This document shows positions 27,233 to 35,676 of a DNA stretch of 64,000 bases, in pieces. The notes under the pieces were generated by a model that saw only the letters and a program-made list of their open reading frames with translations, did no database searches and was not told the origin of the DNA. Location of the stretch: the NCBI RefSeq assembly GCF_014879975.1, contig NZ_CP062500.1:2108001-2172000 (forward strand), read 5' to 3'. Every line of letters starts with the position of its first letter. The first letter of the stretch is position 1. The DNA comes from Vibrio bathopelagicus (GTDB lineage Bacteria; Pseudomonadota; Gammaproteobacteria; Enterobacterales; Vibrionaceae). Position numbers and translations under genes: made by a program.

Positions 27233-28458
27233 CACGACACTCTTACTGCGATACGGTGGCAACCATTAAACAGGTAACCTTTGGGGTTCCACTGCGGTTG
27301 CACCACAGGCTGACTATCACCTTCACTGTCGGTCGCCTTCGCCCAGATCTCATAATAACCTGTCATAGGAAGGTCTAGATCTGCTTCCCATTGTTGCCAT
27401 GCGCCCTTGTTTACTGGCTTATTCAACTTTGCATCTTGCCAAGTAGTACCGTAGTCGTAACTCACTTGCAGCTTCTCAACGGTTCTTAACCCTGCCCATG
27501 CATGGCCACTAACCTTGACCTTCTTACCGAGAGCAAACTCTGTCCCGCTTTTGGGAGAAGTAATCAGCGATTTCACAATCATTTCTTCTATGATTCGGAA
27601 ATCTTTGTTATCCACTTTCTCACCCGGGGCGATTGGGTTCTTAGGCACTTGATACGCAGGTGCTGCCATCTTGTGTCCATCGTGGATTTTGTTTCGAATA
27701 CTGATGCCTGTTGTACATTTCTGAGAAACAGAAGCCGGTCGGCCGCCAAATACAGTTCGTAGCGGATAACCATGGAGATAAGGGATCGGCTCACCATTCA
27801 TCTCCCAGGCAATTAACGCGTTATCGTTCATCGCAGCTGCAATAGGAACGCCTCGTGAAATCGCCTCACCTTTGCCACTCAAGTGTTTATCAAAGCCATG
27901 ATTACCGACATAAACCGCATCATCTTTGATACCACAATCTTTAAGCACATCGCTCAACAACACACCGGTCCACTGTGAACAATAGACACCAGCGTTGTTC
28001 CATTGATTACCTTTGGTACTTGGATAAAAATTGTTACGGCTGTTACCGCCACACTCAAGCACCAAGCTCTGGGTATGGTGCTTAAACTTAGATTTGAGCT
28101 CGGCTATCGTATAGGTTTTGCTCTGTTTTACGGATTCACCTTTCACTTCGAAGGTCCAAGTATCAGGGTCCATCTCCGTAAAATCTGGCATCAAGCCATT
28201 CCAACGAACGAAGGGAACATCTGCAGGAGTCACAGCAGGCGCAAGCATACTTTCTGGCGGATACGCATTCAAAGGGTTGGTATTTAAAACGGTGTAGTAA
28301 TCCGGTAGATCTTCTGCTTTTGCCCACGTTAATGCATTGATATCCAGTGCTGCTAAACCTTCAGGGCGATTCGCGGCAAATACCCACGACACCGGCAATG
28401 CAGATACTGCTGTTGCTGAAAGCGCGGCTTTAAGGAACTGTCTTCTATCTAAACTCAT
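27232..28458 (-). CDS. Periplasmic molybdopterin sulfite dehydrogenase (SorA-like)
   Basis: A 408-residue member of the sulfite oxidase family. A Tat signal (DRRQFLKAALS, residues 4-14) sends it folded to the periplasm. The molybdenum-ligand cysteine is C136 in LECGGNSR; FGGRPASVSQK and the later Mo-cofactor dimerisation domain (VKVSGHAWAG, QVSYDYGTTWQDA) are typical. It would oxidise sulfite to sulfate and donate electrons to the cytochromes encoded on both sides. The start ATGA overlaps the stop of the upstream cytochrome gene. Confidence 0.88.
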   Translation of the reverse strand: MSLDRRQFLKAALSATAVSALPVSWVFAANRPEGLAALDINALTWAKAEDLPDYYTVLNTNPLNAYPPESMLAPAVTPADVPFVRWNGLMPDFTEMDPDTWTFEVKGESVKQSKTYTIAELKSKFKHHTQSLVLECGGNSRNNFYPSTKGNQWNNAGVYCSQWTGVLLSDVLKDCGIKDDAVYVGNHGFDKHLSGKGEAISRGVPIAAAMNDNALIAWEMNGEPIPYLHGYPLRTVFGGRPASVSQKCTTGISIRNKIHDGHKMAAPAYQVPKNPIAPGEKVDNKDFRIIEEMIVKSLITSPKSGTEFALGKKVKVSGHAWAGLRTVEKLQVSYDYGTTWQDAKLNKPVNKGAWQQWEADLDLPMTGYYEIWAKATDSEGDSQPVVQPQWNPKGYLFNGCHRIAVRVS

Positions 28459-28760
28459 TGCGGTGACCCTGTGTTATTCAGTTGGTAAAAGTAATTGGCT
28501 AACTTCTTGATGTCTTCTTCTGACAATAGTTGTGCGACTTTGGACATCGTTTTGTCCTCACGCTTACCACTTTTGAAGTCAGACAATTGCTCAGTAAGGT
28601 AGACTTGGTTTTGCCACTTAAGGTTTGGGATAGAGGGAAACGAGGTATCGTTGTTACTGCCATGACAAGCAATGCACATATTGGCAAGTTGCTGGTACTC
28701 CGCTGCCGAAGCGACAGTCGATAAAAAGAGTAACATCAAAGCTAAAGCGGACTTACGCAA
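28455..28760 (-). CDS. Small c-type cytochrome (c553-like)
   Basis: A 101-residue secreted cytochrome: signal peptide residues 1-19, haem motif CIACH near residue 31, and a Met ligand candidate in EDKTMSKVAQLLSEEDI. First gene of the sulfite dehydrogenase operon and probably the immediate electron acceptor. Its stop overlaps the next start. AAGCTTCTCC upstream of the start suggests a weak SD. Confidence 0.85.
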   Translation of the reverse strand: MRKSALALMLLFLSTVASAAEYQQLANMCIACHGSNNDTSFPSIPNLKWQNQVYLTEQLSDFKSGKREDKTMSKVAQLLSEEDIKKLANYFYQLNNTGSPQ

Positions 28761-29002
28761 AGCTTCTCCTTAGATTTAGATCAACAAAATAGATTAACTG
28801 GCTGTTTATTGAGCGCATTACAGCAAATCACTCGGGTGATTTAAATTCAATTAGATTTAACCTCTGTTCAATTTCACTGAACAGATTTAAAAAACAAATA
28901 ACATAAGCTGAATCGATACTGCTTAGCTGTCCATTTTAAATGTATGGGTAATATATGAAGACGGGTTGGGGATATGTGGGGCCGAGATAGACTGTAAGAT
29001 CT
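28761..29002. other. Upstream region of the sulfite dehydrogenase operon
   Basis: AT-rich, no gene. It holds an inverted repeat CTGTTCA-N7-TGAACAG at 28864-28884, a perfect 7+7 palindrome about 104 bases before the first cytochrome gene, in the right place for an operator. Confidence 0.55.
28864..28884 (-). promoter_or_regulatory. Candidate operator palindrome of the sulfite dehydrogenase operon
   Basis: CTGTTCA and TGAACAG separated by ATTTCAC. No T-run follows, so it is more like a protein-binding site than a terminator. The cognate regulator is unknown. Confidence 0.4.
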
Positions 29003-29160
<158 letters not shown>

Positions 29161-29207
29161 ATAAAAGACTGAAAGAAAGACACAACAATAATTGCCAGAC
29201 TAAAAAC

Positions 29208-29232
29208 AAAAAGACCACGCTAGGCGTGGTCT
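29208..29232 (-). terminator. Terminator of ihfA
   Basis: AGACCACGC / GCGTGGTCT with a three-base loop; in the leftward direction it is followed by TTTTTGTTTT. Confidence 0.85.
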
Positions 29233-29241
29233 ATTGCTTGG

Positions 29242-29538
29242 CTACTTCTCGATTTTAATATTCTCGACACGGGCCTTTAGTTTTTGTCCCGGTCTAAAAG
29301 TAACAACACGTCGAGCAGAAATTGGAATGTCTTCACCAGTTTTCGGGTTACGACCAGGTCGCTCGTTTTTCTCGCGAAGATCAAAGTTACCAAAACCAGA
29401 CAGTTTTACCTGTTCGCCATTTTCAAGTGCCTTACGAACTTCTTCGAAAAACACTTCAACCGTTTCCTTGGCATCCCGCTTGCTGTATCCGAGTGTCTCA
29501 AACAGGTTCTCAGCCAAATCGGCCTTCGTGAGTGCCAT
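29242..29538 (-). CDS. ihfA: Integration host factor alpha subunit
   Basis: A 98-residue IHF alpha: [12 protein letters not shown] start, [10 protein letters not shown], and the DNA-intercalating beta-arm [20 protein letters not shown]. With IHF beta it bends DNA sharply at specific sites. In V. cholerae ihfA follows pheST; here the sequence upstream is 450 bases of AT-rich non-coding DNA and an SDR gene, so that linkage is broken in this strain. Confidence 0.96.
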   Translation of the reverse strand: MALTKADLAENLFETLGYSKRDAKETVEVFFEEVRKALENGEQVKLSGFGNFDLREKNERPGRNPKTGEDIPISARRVVTFRPGQKLKARVENIKIEK

Positions 29539-29985
29539 AAAACTTTCCTCAAAGCTATGTTAAACATTGCTACCATCGCCAGTAGCGCCAAAGCATTTAC
29601 CCTATTCAATCAATGAGATAAGGTCATTTACAAGGAAAGTGTATGCCAAGCTTCTGATTTTCGCCAACTTTTTTATCTCAACTATTGAATTATTCTTTCA
29701 AATCAGAAAGATAAGCCACTCCTAAATTCACATATATGGCTAAAAAACATCTACTAACACACAACCAAATAGAACTATATTCCATTTAACCAGGCTTATA
29801 TGGAATTTAAAACTTTAGTTTCCTAAATATTAATTTGTGAGACTTTTCTCCTATGTTCAATAAAATCAGCCACTTGATTTGATATCAAACTCAACAGAGG
29901 TTACTAAGTAAGCGTTATTAAATATGAGATTCGTATCATTTCAGAATTTAATTCGATTAGGCATGAATAGTTTATGCCGGTATGG
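29539..29985. other. AT-rich intergenic region upstream of ihfA
   Basis: 447 bases with no credible gene. One perfect 12-base palindrome TTTGATATCAAA lies at 29878-29889. The composition differs from the flanking genes and marks a probable synteny break. Confidence 0.5.
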
Positions 29986-30717
29986 CTAATATTGCACATG
30001 ACTAGTCGATGCTCCATCAACATACCAGTTAGACCCCGAGACAAAACTCGCAACAGGGCTTGAAATAAAGGTGACGACATCGGCTACTTCTTTAGGGTTT
30101 GCCAAGCGACCCATCGGGTTTCTATCAATAACTTTCTGGAAAGTGTCCGGTTCTTCACACTTACACCGCCCCCACAAACCATCAGCAATATATGTGTCTC
30201 CAGGGGAAACGGTATTAACCCTCAACTTAGGAACGTAAGTCAAAGACAAGGATTTCATGTAATGGGCTAAAGCAGCCTTACCCGCCCCATAAGCATTAGC
30301 GTCACAAACAGTATAGCCACTCGCTTTTGAGCCAATATAAGTTATTGCAGCACAACGCGATTCAAGTAACTTAGGTAAGACTAACGTAATGGCCTGCTGC
30401 GTGGCGGCAATATCTTTCAGTAGAACATCCTCCCACTCATCAGAAAGCGTGCTTACATTGGGAACGAAGATATCGATATTAGGAATAGACCCAACCCAAG
30501 TTTTCATTTGCGTCAAATCGTGAACATTAACGACTTTACCGACAACTTGTTTAGCCGCCTTTCCGAGTTGTATAAGCAGCTTATCTATCCGATGTTGAGA
30601 ACGTCCACAGAACCAAACATTCGCCCCTTCATTAGCAAAGCCTTCAACTATTTTTGCTCCAATTCCACTAGATCCTCCAGTGACAACAACATTGATATTC
30701 TTTAATCCTAAATCCAT
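29986..30717 (-). CDS. Short-chain dehydrogenase/reductase
   Basis: A 243-residue classical SDR from ATG 30717, preceded by GAGAGG at correct spacing. VTGGSSGIGAKI (cofactor glycines), NVSTLSDEW, a Ser in YIGSKAS and the catalytic YGAGK (Tyr and Lys) are present, with a C-terminal FVSGSNWYVDGA. Substrate unknown. It is divergent from an XRE-type regulator with 129 bases between, which probably controls it. Codon use is more AT-rich than the core genes, consistent with acquired DNA. Confidence 0.87.
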   Translation of the reverse strand: MDLGLKNINVVVTGGSSGIGAKIVEGFANEGANVWFCGRSQHRIDKLLIQLGKAAKQVVGKVVNVHDLTQMKTWVGSIPNIDIFVPNVSTLSDEWEDVLLKDIAATQQAITLVLPKLLESRCAAITYIGSKASGYTVCDANAYGAGKAALAHYMKSLSLTYVPKLRVNTVSPGDTYIADGLWGRCKCEEPDTFQKVIDRNPMGRLANPKEVADVVTFISSPVASFVSGSNWYVDGASTSHVQY

Positions 30718-30846
30718 CTTTAACCTCTCAAATAACACCTACCACTGAAAGGAAGTATCAAAAATGATCGCTTATATTTCAAAGAGAATTATAAAAGTGA
30801 CACTTTGTGCTACCTTAAGTGTATGAAATAGTGATGGTATAGAGTA

Positions 30847-31605
30847 ATGGATACACTTGACGACGAAATTTGTACAACAATCAAACGCCATTTGAAAAAG
30901 GCTGGTATCTCTTATAAAGAAGTTTCAGAGTTCACAGGAATCTCCGAAATAGGCATTAAACGATTGCTGAACGGCCATCAATCACTCTCTATTTTGAAGT
31001 TACAAAAGATATGTAAATTAATTCAGCTTCCTCTATCAGCTCTTATCACAGAAGCAGAAGAAGCATTAGCTTCGGTGTCACTATTTACAGACGAACAAGA
31101 CGCAGCCTTCTGTAAAGAACCGGCGTTGTTTACGATTTTCCAAGAGATTGTAAATGAAGGAGCAAACGCCCAGCAGTTAATGGCCAGTTATGACTTAAAC
31201 GAACCATCACTGCATATCTACCTCAGGAAACTGGAACAGTTAAAACTAATAACAATGTTATTAGGCTTAAAATTCCATGTCATCGTGCCTGCCAATATAG
31301 CTTTCTCTGAACAAGCACGATTTAGCGTCATGTTCAAAAACCAAGTCATAGATGCACTAAAACAGGCTGTGCAATATATCGATGCAAGTAACAAACAAGC
31401 TTACTTTATTACGACTAAACTTAGGCTGACCGAAGACGAATTTAAAGAATATAACGCTAGGCTTGAGGAGTTAATGTTCAAAACCCTAAAGGTCAGTCAG
31501 TCGCATAGCCGAATGACTGAAGGAGTCAACGACTATGCTATTGTCGACATGGGCGCCAAAGGAATTTTCCACCCTACACTCAAAGCACCAGTAAATTTAG
31601 TTTAG
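30847..31605 (+). CDS. XRE-family HTH regulator with an unassigned C-terminal domain
   Basis: A 252-residue protein. Residues 10-66 form a Cro/CI-type HTH (VSEFTGISEIGIKRLLNGHQSLS). The remaining 180 residues, with FQEIVNEGANAQQLMASYDL and a long helical part, resemble a winged-helix plus sensor region but I cannot name a family. No SD of note. Divergent from the SDR gene. Likely a local regulator. Confidence 0.72.
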   Translation: MDTLDDEICTTIKRHLKKAGISYKEVSEFTGISEIGIKRLLNGHQSLSILKLQKICKLIQLPLSALITEAEEALASVSLFTDEQDAAFCKEPALFTIFQEIVNEGANAQQLMASYDLNEPSLHIYLRKLEQLKLITMLLGLKFHVIVPANIAFSEQARFSVMFKNQVIDALKQAVQYIDASNKQAYFITTKLRLTEDEFKEYNARLEELMFKTLKVSQSHSRMTEGVNDYAIVDMGAKGIFHPTLKAPVNLV

Positions 31606-31647
31606 GTATGCCTTAACAGTGCCCATTGTTCTAACAACATTGTGCAA

Positions 31648-32541
31648 TTACTGTTTCGCTAGTTTAGTTGCCTTGTCGGTACGCTCCGCACTCGCGGGTT
31701 TAACAATCAAACCGATCCCGACTAAGAACAACGCCGATGCAAGCACTTGAGCGAATGACAGTACTTCGTCATACATAAAGTAACCGCTGATCAATGCGAA
31801 GATTGGCACTAGCAGAGTTAACGGTGCCGTTGTGCTTAACGGGTATTGGATTAATAACTTGTTCCATACCCAGTAACCAAATAGCGTGGTTGGGTAAGCC
31901 TGAAACAGAACAGCGATTGTCGTATTCCAATCCCATTGTTCTATGCCCTGCCAGATAATTTGGTCACCGTGTAACATGACGGCAAACAACACTAATGGAA
32001 CTGGCGCAAACAACATTCCCCACACGTTAAACGCAAAAGCCTGAGTGGTTTTTGAAGCTTTAACAATTACACCCATCAGCGTCCAGCTACATGCCGCAAT
32101 CATAATCAATATCACGCCGTTAACGGTGACATTACCTGTTGCTGCAGATACCAATACAGCCAAAGCGCACATCGCTAACATCGCTCCCATTAATTTACGC
32201 ACAGAAGCACTCTCCTTGAACACCCATACGCCAACCGCCATGCCGATTAATACGTTGGTTGACAGTAATACCGATGAAAGCCCAGAAGATAACCCAGCGG
32301 TGATCGACCATGAAGCCATACCCCAGATACCGACACCGAACACAAAGCCGTAACTGACTAAGTAACGCCAAGCGACATTCGGTCTTGCCACAAAAAATAT
32401 CACCGGAACAACCGCTAGCGAGAAACGCGCGGCGGTTGCCAACAACGGATGAACATTGGTCACACCCATTTTTATCATCGAGAAATTGAATCCCCAAATT
32501 ACCATCACAAATACCGCTAACAACAAATCATTTCTTTTCAT
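31648..32541 (-). CDS. EamA/DMT-family exporter
   Basis: A 297-residue inner-membrane protein with ten hydrophobic segments arranged as two EamA repeats (VMVIWGFNFSMIKMG at the start, and ACSWTLMGVIVKAS in the middle). The family exports amino acids or small metabolites. It is divergent from a MocR-type regulator, with a paired direct repeat in between, a standard regulator/transporter arrangement. Substrate unknown. Confidence 0.88.
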   Translation of the reverse strand: MKRNDLLLAVFVMVIWGFNFSMIKMGVTNVHPLLATAARFSLAVVPVIFFVARPNVAWRYLVSYGFVFGVGIWGMASWSITAGLSSGLSSVLLSTNVLIGMAVGVWVFKESASVRKLMGAMLAMCALAVLVSAATGNVTVNGVILIMIAACSWTLMGVIVKASKTTQAFAFNVWGMLFAPVPLVLFAVMLHGDQIIWQGIEQWDWNTTIAVLFQAYPTTLFGYWVWNKLLIQYPLSTTAPLTLLVPIFALISGYFMYDEVLSFAQVLASALFLVGIGLIVKPASAERTDKATKLAKQ

Positions 32542-32580
32542 ACTGACCCCTCCTTTGTTTTAAAAGAGTATCCCTTGAAC

Positions 32581-32628
32581 AATAAAACCAGTACAGATAC
32601 AATTTTTGCAATAAAAACCAGTACAGTT
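32581..32628 (+). promoter_or_regulatory. Direct repeat in the EamA/MocR divergent promoter
   Basis: AATAAAACCAGTACAG at 32581-32596 recurs as ATAAAAACCAGTACAGTT at 32611-32628. The shared ACCAGTACAG cores are 30 bases apart, about three helical turns. MocR regulators are known to bind widely spaced direct repeats, so this is the probable operator. Confidence 0.65.
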
Positions 32629-32644
32629 AATAGCGGTCGTGATA

Positions 32645-34033
32645 ATGAGCATCTATAGAAAGCTAGCCAATCAGTTTATCGATGAGATAGAAACAGGTAA
32701 AAGACCGGAAGGCGGACGTATGCCTTCACTTCGTCAATTGGCTAAGCAGCAGGCCATCAGCATGTCGACCGTGGTGAGCTGTTACCAAGAATTAGAATCG
32801 CAAGGTTGGATACACTCACGACCGCAAGCTGGGTATTTTGTTTCACCTCACAAGCCTATTCATTCAACGCCTGAGTGGGCACAGTTTGAAAGTAAGGTAT
32901 CGAGCGTCAAGCAAACGTCATCGGCTCACAACTCAATCAATGGGCCTTTAGGGGTTTCTAGTACCACCAATGATGAACAATCGATTGTTGAGCTAGAACG
33001 CAGTTTCCGCCGTTCAATCAAACGGATGGGAAGCAGACTCAACCATTACCCAGATACACAAGGTGAGCCGATGTTGCGACAAGCATTATCCACTCACTTT
33101 GCCAAACTCGATGTGCACTTTTCACCTGAAGAGATGGTGATCACTGCAGGCTGTATGTCGGCGATTAAGGCTGCACTTGAATCGTGTACCAAAGAAGGCG
33201 ACACCATTGCGATTAGCTCACCTTGTTTCAACGGCATTCTGGAGTTGCTCGGAAAGATGTCACGCCAAATCATCGAGATCCCATCTCTCGATGATGGTGT
33301 CGACTTACAACAACTGGAAACTCATTTGAAGAACAAACGAGTGGACGCCGCGATCTTCTGTACCTCTCATATGAACCCTCAGGGAATCAATATGTCAGCC
33401 AATCAAAAACAAAAACTTGCCGAGTTAGCTAATTATTACCAAGTGCCGATCATTGAAGATGATGTGTATCTAGAGCTCTCTTACTCATCACACACACCAC
33501 TGCCAGCGAAATACTATGACAAAGGCGGCTATGTGCTGTGGTGTGGTTCTGTATCGAAAAGCCTATCACCGAGCTACCGTTTAGGCTGGTGCTTACCGGG
33601 AAGGTACATTGATGAATACAAAACTCAGTTTTCTGCAGCGAGTTATGGCGTCGCCCTACCGACTCAACTTGCGGTTGCTGACTTTATCGAATCTGGCCAA
33701 TACGCAAAGCATGTTAGAAGACGATGTACCCAGCTCCTTTCGTTGCGCCAGCAATACCTTAGTTATTTAGCCCAACACCTTCCTCAAGACGTGAAGATAA
33801 GTAACCCGCAAGGTGGCATGGTACTTTGGTTACAAATCCCAAATTTGAACCAGAAAATTTTTGCTCAAGCGGTAGCTGATCAGAATCTTGATATCAGGCT
33901 TGGACATCTGTTCAGCACGCTCGATCTCTACAGCAACTGCCTACGCATCAATTTTGGTTACTCACTAGAGGGAGAAGCCAAACAGCAGTTGGATGACTTG
34001 ATTAGACTTATCCACCAATGCGTCAACGGTTAG
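32645..34033 (+). CDS. MocR-family regulator (GntR HTH fused to aminotransferase-like domain)
   Basis: About 462 residues from ATG 32645; a GTG at 32639 is the alternative. A GntR-type winged HTH fills residues 3-70 (MPSLRQLAKQQAISMSTVVSCYQELES), followed by a PLP-dependent fold-type I aminotransferase-like domain with the lysine motif SVSKSLSPSYRLGW near residue 305. These proteins sense PLP or an amino acid and control nearby transporters; here the divergent EamA exporter. Confidence 0.88.
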   Translation: MSIYRKLANQFIDEIETGKRPEGGRMPSLRQLAKQQAISMSTVVSCYQELESQGWIHSRPQAGYFVSPHKPIHSTPEWAQFESKVSSVKQTSSAHNSINGPLGVSSTTNDEQSIVELERSFRRSIKRMGSRLNHYPDTQGEPMLRQALSTHFAKLDVHFSPEEMVITAGCMSAIKAALESCTKEGDTIAISSPCFNGILELLGKMSRQIIEIPSLDDGVDLQQLETHLKNKRVDAAIFCTSHMNPQGINMSANQKQKLAELANYYQVPIIEDDVYLELSYSSHTPLPAKYYDKGGYVLWCGSVSKSLSPSYRLGWCLPGRYIDEYKTQFSAASYGVALPTQLAVADFIESGQYAKHVRRRCTQLLSLRQQYLSYLAQHLPQDVKISNPQGGMVLWLQIPNLNQKIFAQAVADQNLDIRLGHLFSTLDLYSNCLRINFGYSLEGEAKQQLDDLIRLIHQCVNG

Positions 34034-34341
34034 CCTTACCCAATCTAATTTGCTCATAATTGGCGCGTATTAGTTGTTTAAGTTCTACTTTTTCATGCCT
34101 TCTTTCATAGCTTTTGTTCATAACTCTTCATAGCTATTTGTCATAAAGGAGGAGGCTATTATTCCGATTTAAACTGGATTAAAGCCCCGTACCGTAAGGA
34201 AATTCACTCGCCTCAAAACCCTTAAATACTGAGTTTGCAAGCACCCACAAAATTATGCAACTCAGCTAATGACACATCACTTTTTGTCGTCAATATACAG
34301 CCGTCAGCGCTGGCGTTATCCTGTATTTGAAGAGAACTATT
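34034..34341. other. Intergenic region upstream of cqsA
   Basis: 308 bases without a gene. Two imperfect 20-base direct copies, TTCATAGCTTTTGTTCATAA at 34104 and TTCATAGCTATTTGTCATAA at 34127, lie about 215 bases before the start. GAAGAGAAC provides the SD of cqsA. Confidence 0.5.
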
Positions 34342-35523
34342 ATGAGTGATAAAACCAAAAAAAAACCATTACCTTCCTTTATTGAAGAACGCTTGAACTT
34401 CTATATTCAAGACCTGATTACCCAGAATGAAAGCCAGAAACACTTGGTTTTGGGTAAACGTCCACCACGCAACGCTGTTGTCATGCAGAGCAATGATTAC
34501 TTAGCACTGTCACATAACAAGCAGATCCAACAAGCTCACCAAGCGGCGATCAGTGAACACGATGACAACGTGGTGATGTCTGCGATTTTCTTACAAGACG
34601 AAGAATCTAAACCTGCGTTTGAAACCGAACTCGCGAACTATGTCGGAATGGAAAGCTGTTTGCTTTCTCAATCTGGCTGGGCGGCCAATATTGGGTTACT
34701 TCAAACTATCTGTCCGCCAGATACGCCAGTGTATATCGACTTTTTTGCACACATGTCGCTGTGGGAAGGCATTCGCGCGGCTGGTGCAATAGCCCATCCA
34801 TTTATGCATAACAATATGAGTCACTTACGCAGGCTGCTTGAACGCCACGGTTCAGGCGTTATTGTGATCGATTCGGTTTATAGCACAATTGGCACCATCG
34901 CCCCACTACGCGACATCTACGAAATGGCGCAAGCGTTTGATTGTGCGGTCATCGTTGATGAATCGCATTCACTGGGCACTCATGGAGAGAATGGTGCTGG
35001 CTTAGTGCAAGCGCTCGGACTCACGAATCAAGTCGACTTCATCACCGTCAGCTTGGCAAAGACCTTTGCTTATCGCGCAGGCGCAATCCTCGGGCCCAAA
35101 CAGCTCTCCGATACCTTGCCGTTTGTCGCATACCCTGCGATTTTTAGCTCAACGGTGTTGCCACAAGAAGTGATTCGTTTAGAGAAAACCTTAGAGGTGA
35201 TTAAAGGTGCCGAAGATAAACGAAAGACTTTATTTGAACGCGCTAAATCGCTCGCTACAGGCCTCAAACGGATTGGCTTTAACATCCGTAGTGAATCTCA
35301 AATCGTTGCGTTAGAGTGCGGCAATGAGAGAAATACAGAGCGAGTGCGCGACTTCCTTGAGCAACGTGATGTGTTCGGTGCTGTGTTCTGCCGCCCCGCT
35401 ACGGGCAAGAATAAGAACATCATCCGATTTTCAGTGAATGCCGACATGACACCACGAGACATTGACCATGTGCTCACGGTTTGTCACGAAGCGTACAATC
35501 ACCCGGAGTTAGAGTTCGTATAA
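34342..35523 (+). CDS. cqsA: CAI-1 autoinducer synthase CqsA
   Basis: A 393-residue PLP-dependent acyl-CoA transferase of the alpha-oxoamine synthase family that builds the alpha-hydroxyketone CAI-1 precursor. MQSNDYLAL, SQSGWAANIGLL, IVDESHSLGTHG and the PLP lysine in VSLAKTFAYRAG (K240, matching K236 of V. cholerae with the same +4 offset as CqsS shows in reverse) are present. The convergent neighbour is the receptor gene cqsS, as in V. cholerae. ATG 34342 preferred over the in-frame TTG at 34327. Confidence 0.95.
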   Translation: MSDKTKKKPLPSFIEERLNFYIQDLITQNESQKHLVLGKRPPRNAVVMQSNDYLALSHNKQIQQAHQAAISEHDDNVVMSAIFLQDEESKPAFETELANYVGMESCLLSQSGWAANIGLLQTICPPDTPVYIDFFAHMSLWEGIRAAGAIAHPFMHNNMSHLRRLLERHGSGVIVIDSVYSTIGTIAPLRDIYEMAQAFDCAVIVDESHSLGTHGENGAGLVQALGLTNQVDFITVSLAKTFAYRAGAILGPKQLSDTLPFVAYPAIFSSTVLPQEVIRLEKTLEVIKGAEDKRKTLFERAKSLATGLKRIGFNIRSESQIVALECGNERNTERVRDFLEQRDVFGAVFCRPATGKNKNIIRFSVNADMTPRDIDHVLTVCHEAYNHPELEFV

Positions 35524-35592
35524 CTCTGTACACACCCATTCTATAACCAACAAAACGGCAGGACGGAATGGACGCTATCATGTCGCTAAACA

Positions 35593-35625
35593 AAAAGAGC
35601 CCAGCATTTCGCTGAGCTCTTTCTT
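35593..35625. terminator. Bidirectional terminator between cqsA and cqsS
   Basis: AAAGAGC-C-CAGC pairs with GCTG-A-GCTCTTT around ATTTC, with A- and T-runs outside. It separates the convergent genes. Confidence 0.82.
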
Positions 35626-35676
35626 GTGTTTGTGTTCGCTGACAAAATGGCCGTGTGCTTCAACCTATGGCATTCG

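Noticed and set aside
29284..29616. Frames on the plus strand opposite ihfA
   Set aside because: Antisense shadows of a conserved gene.
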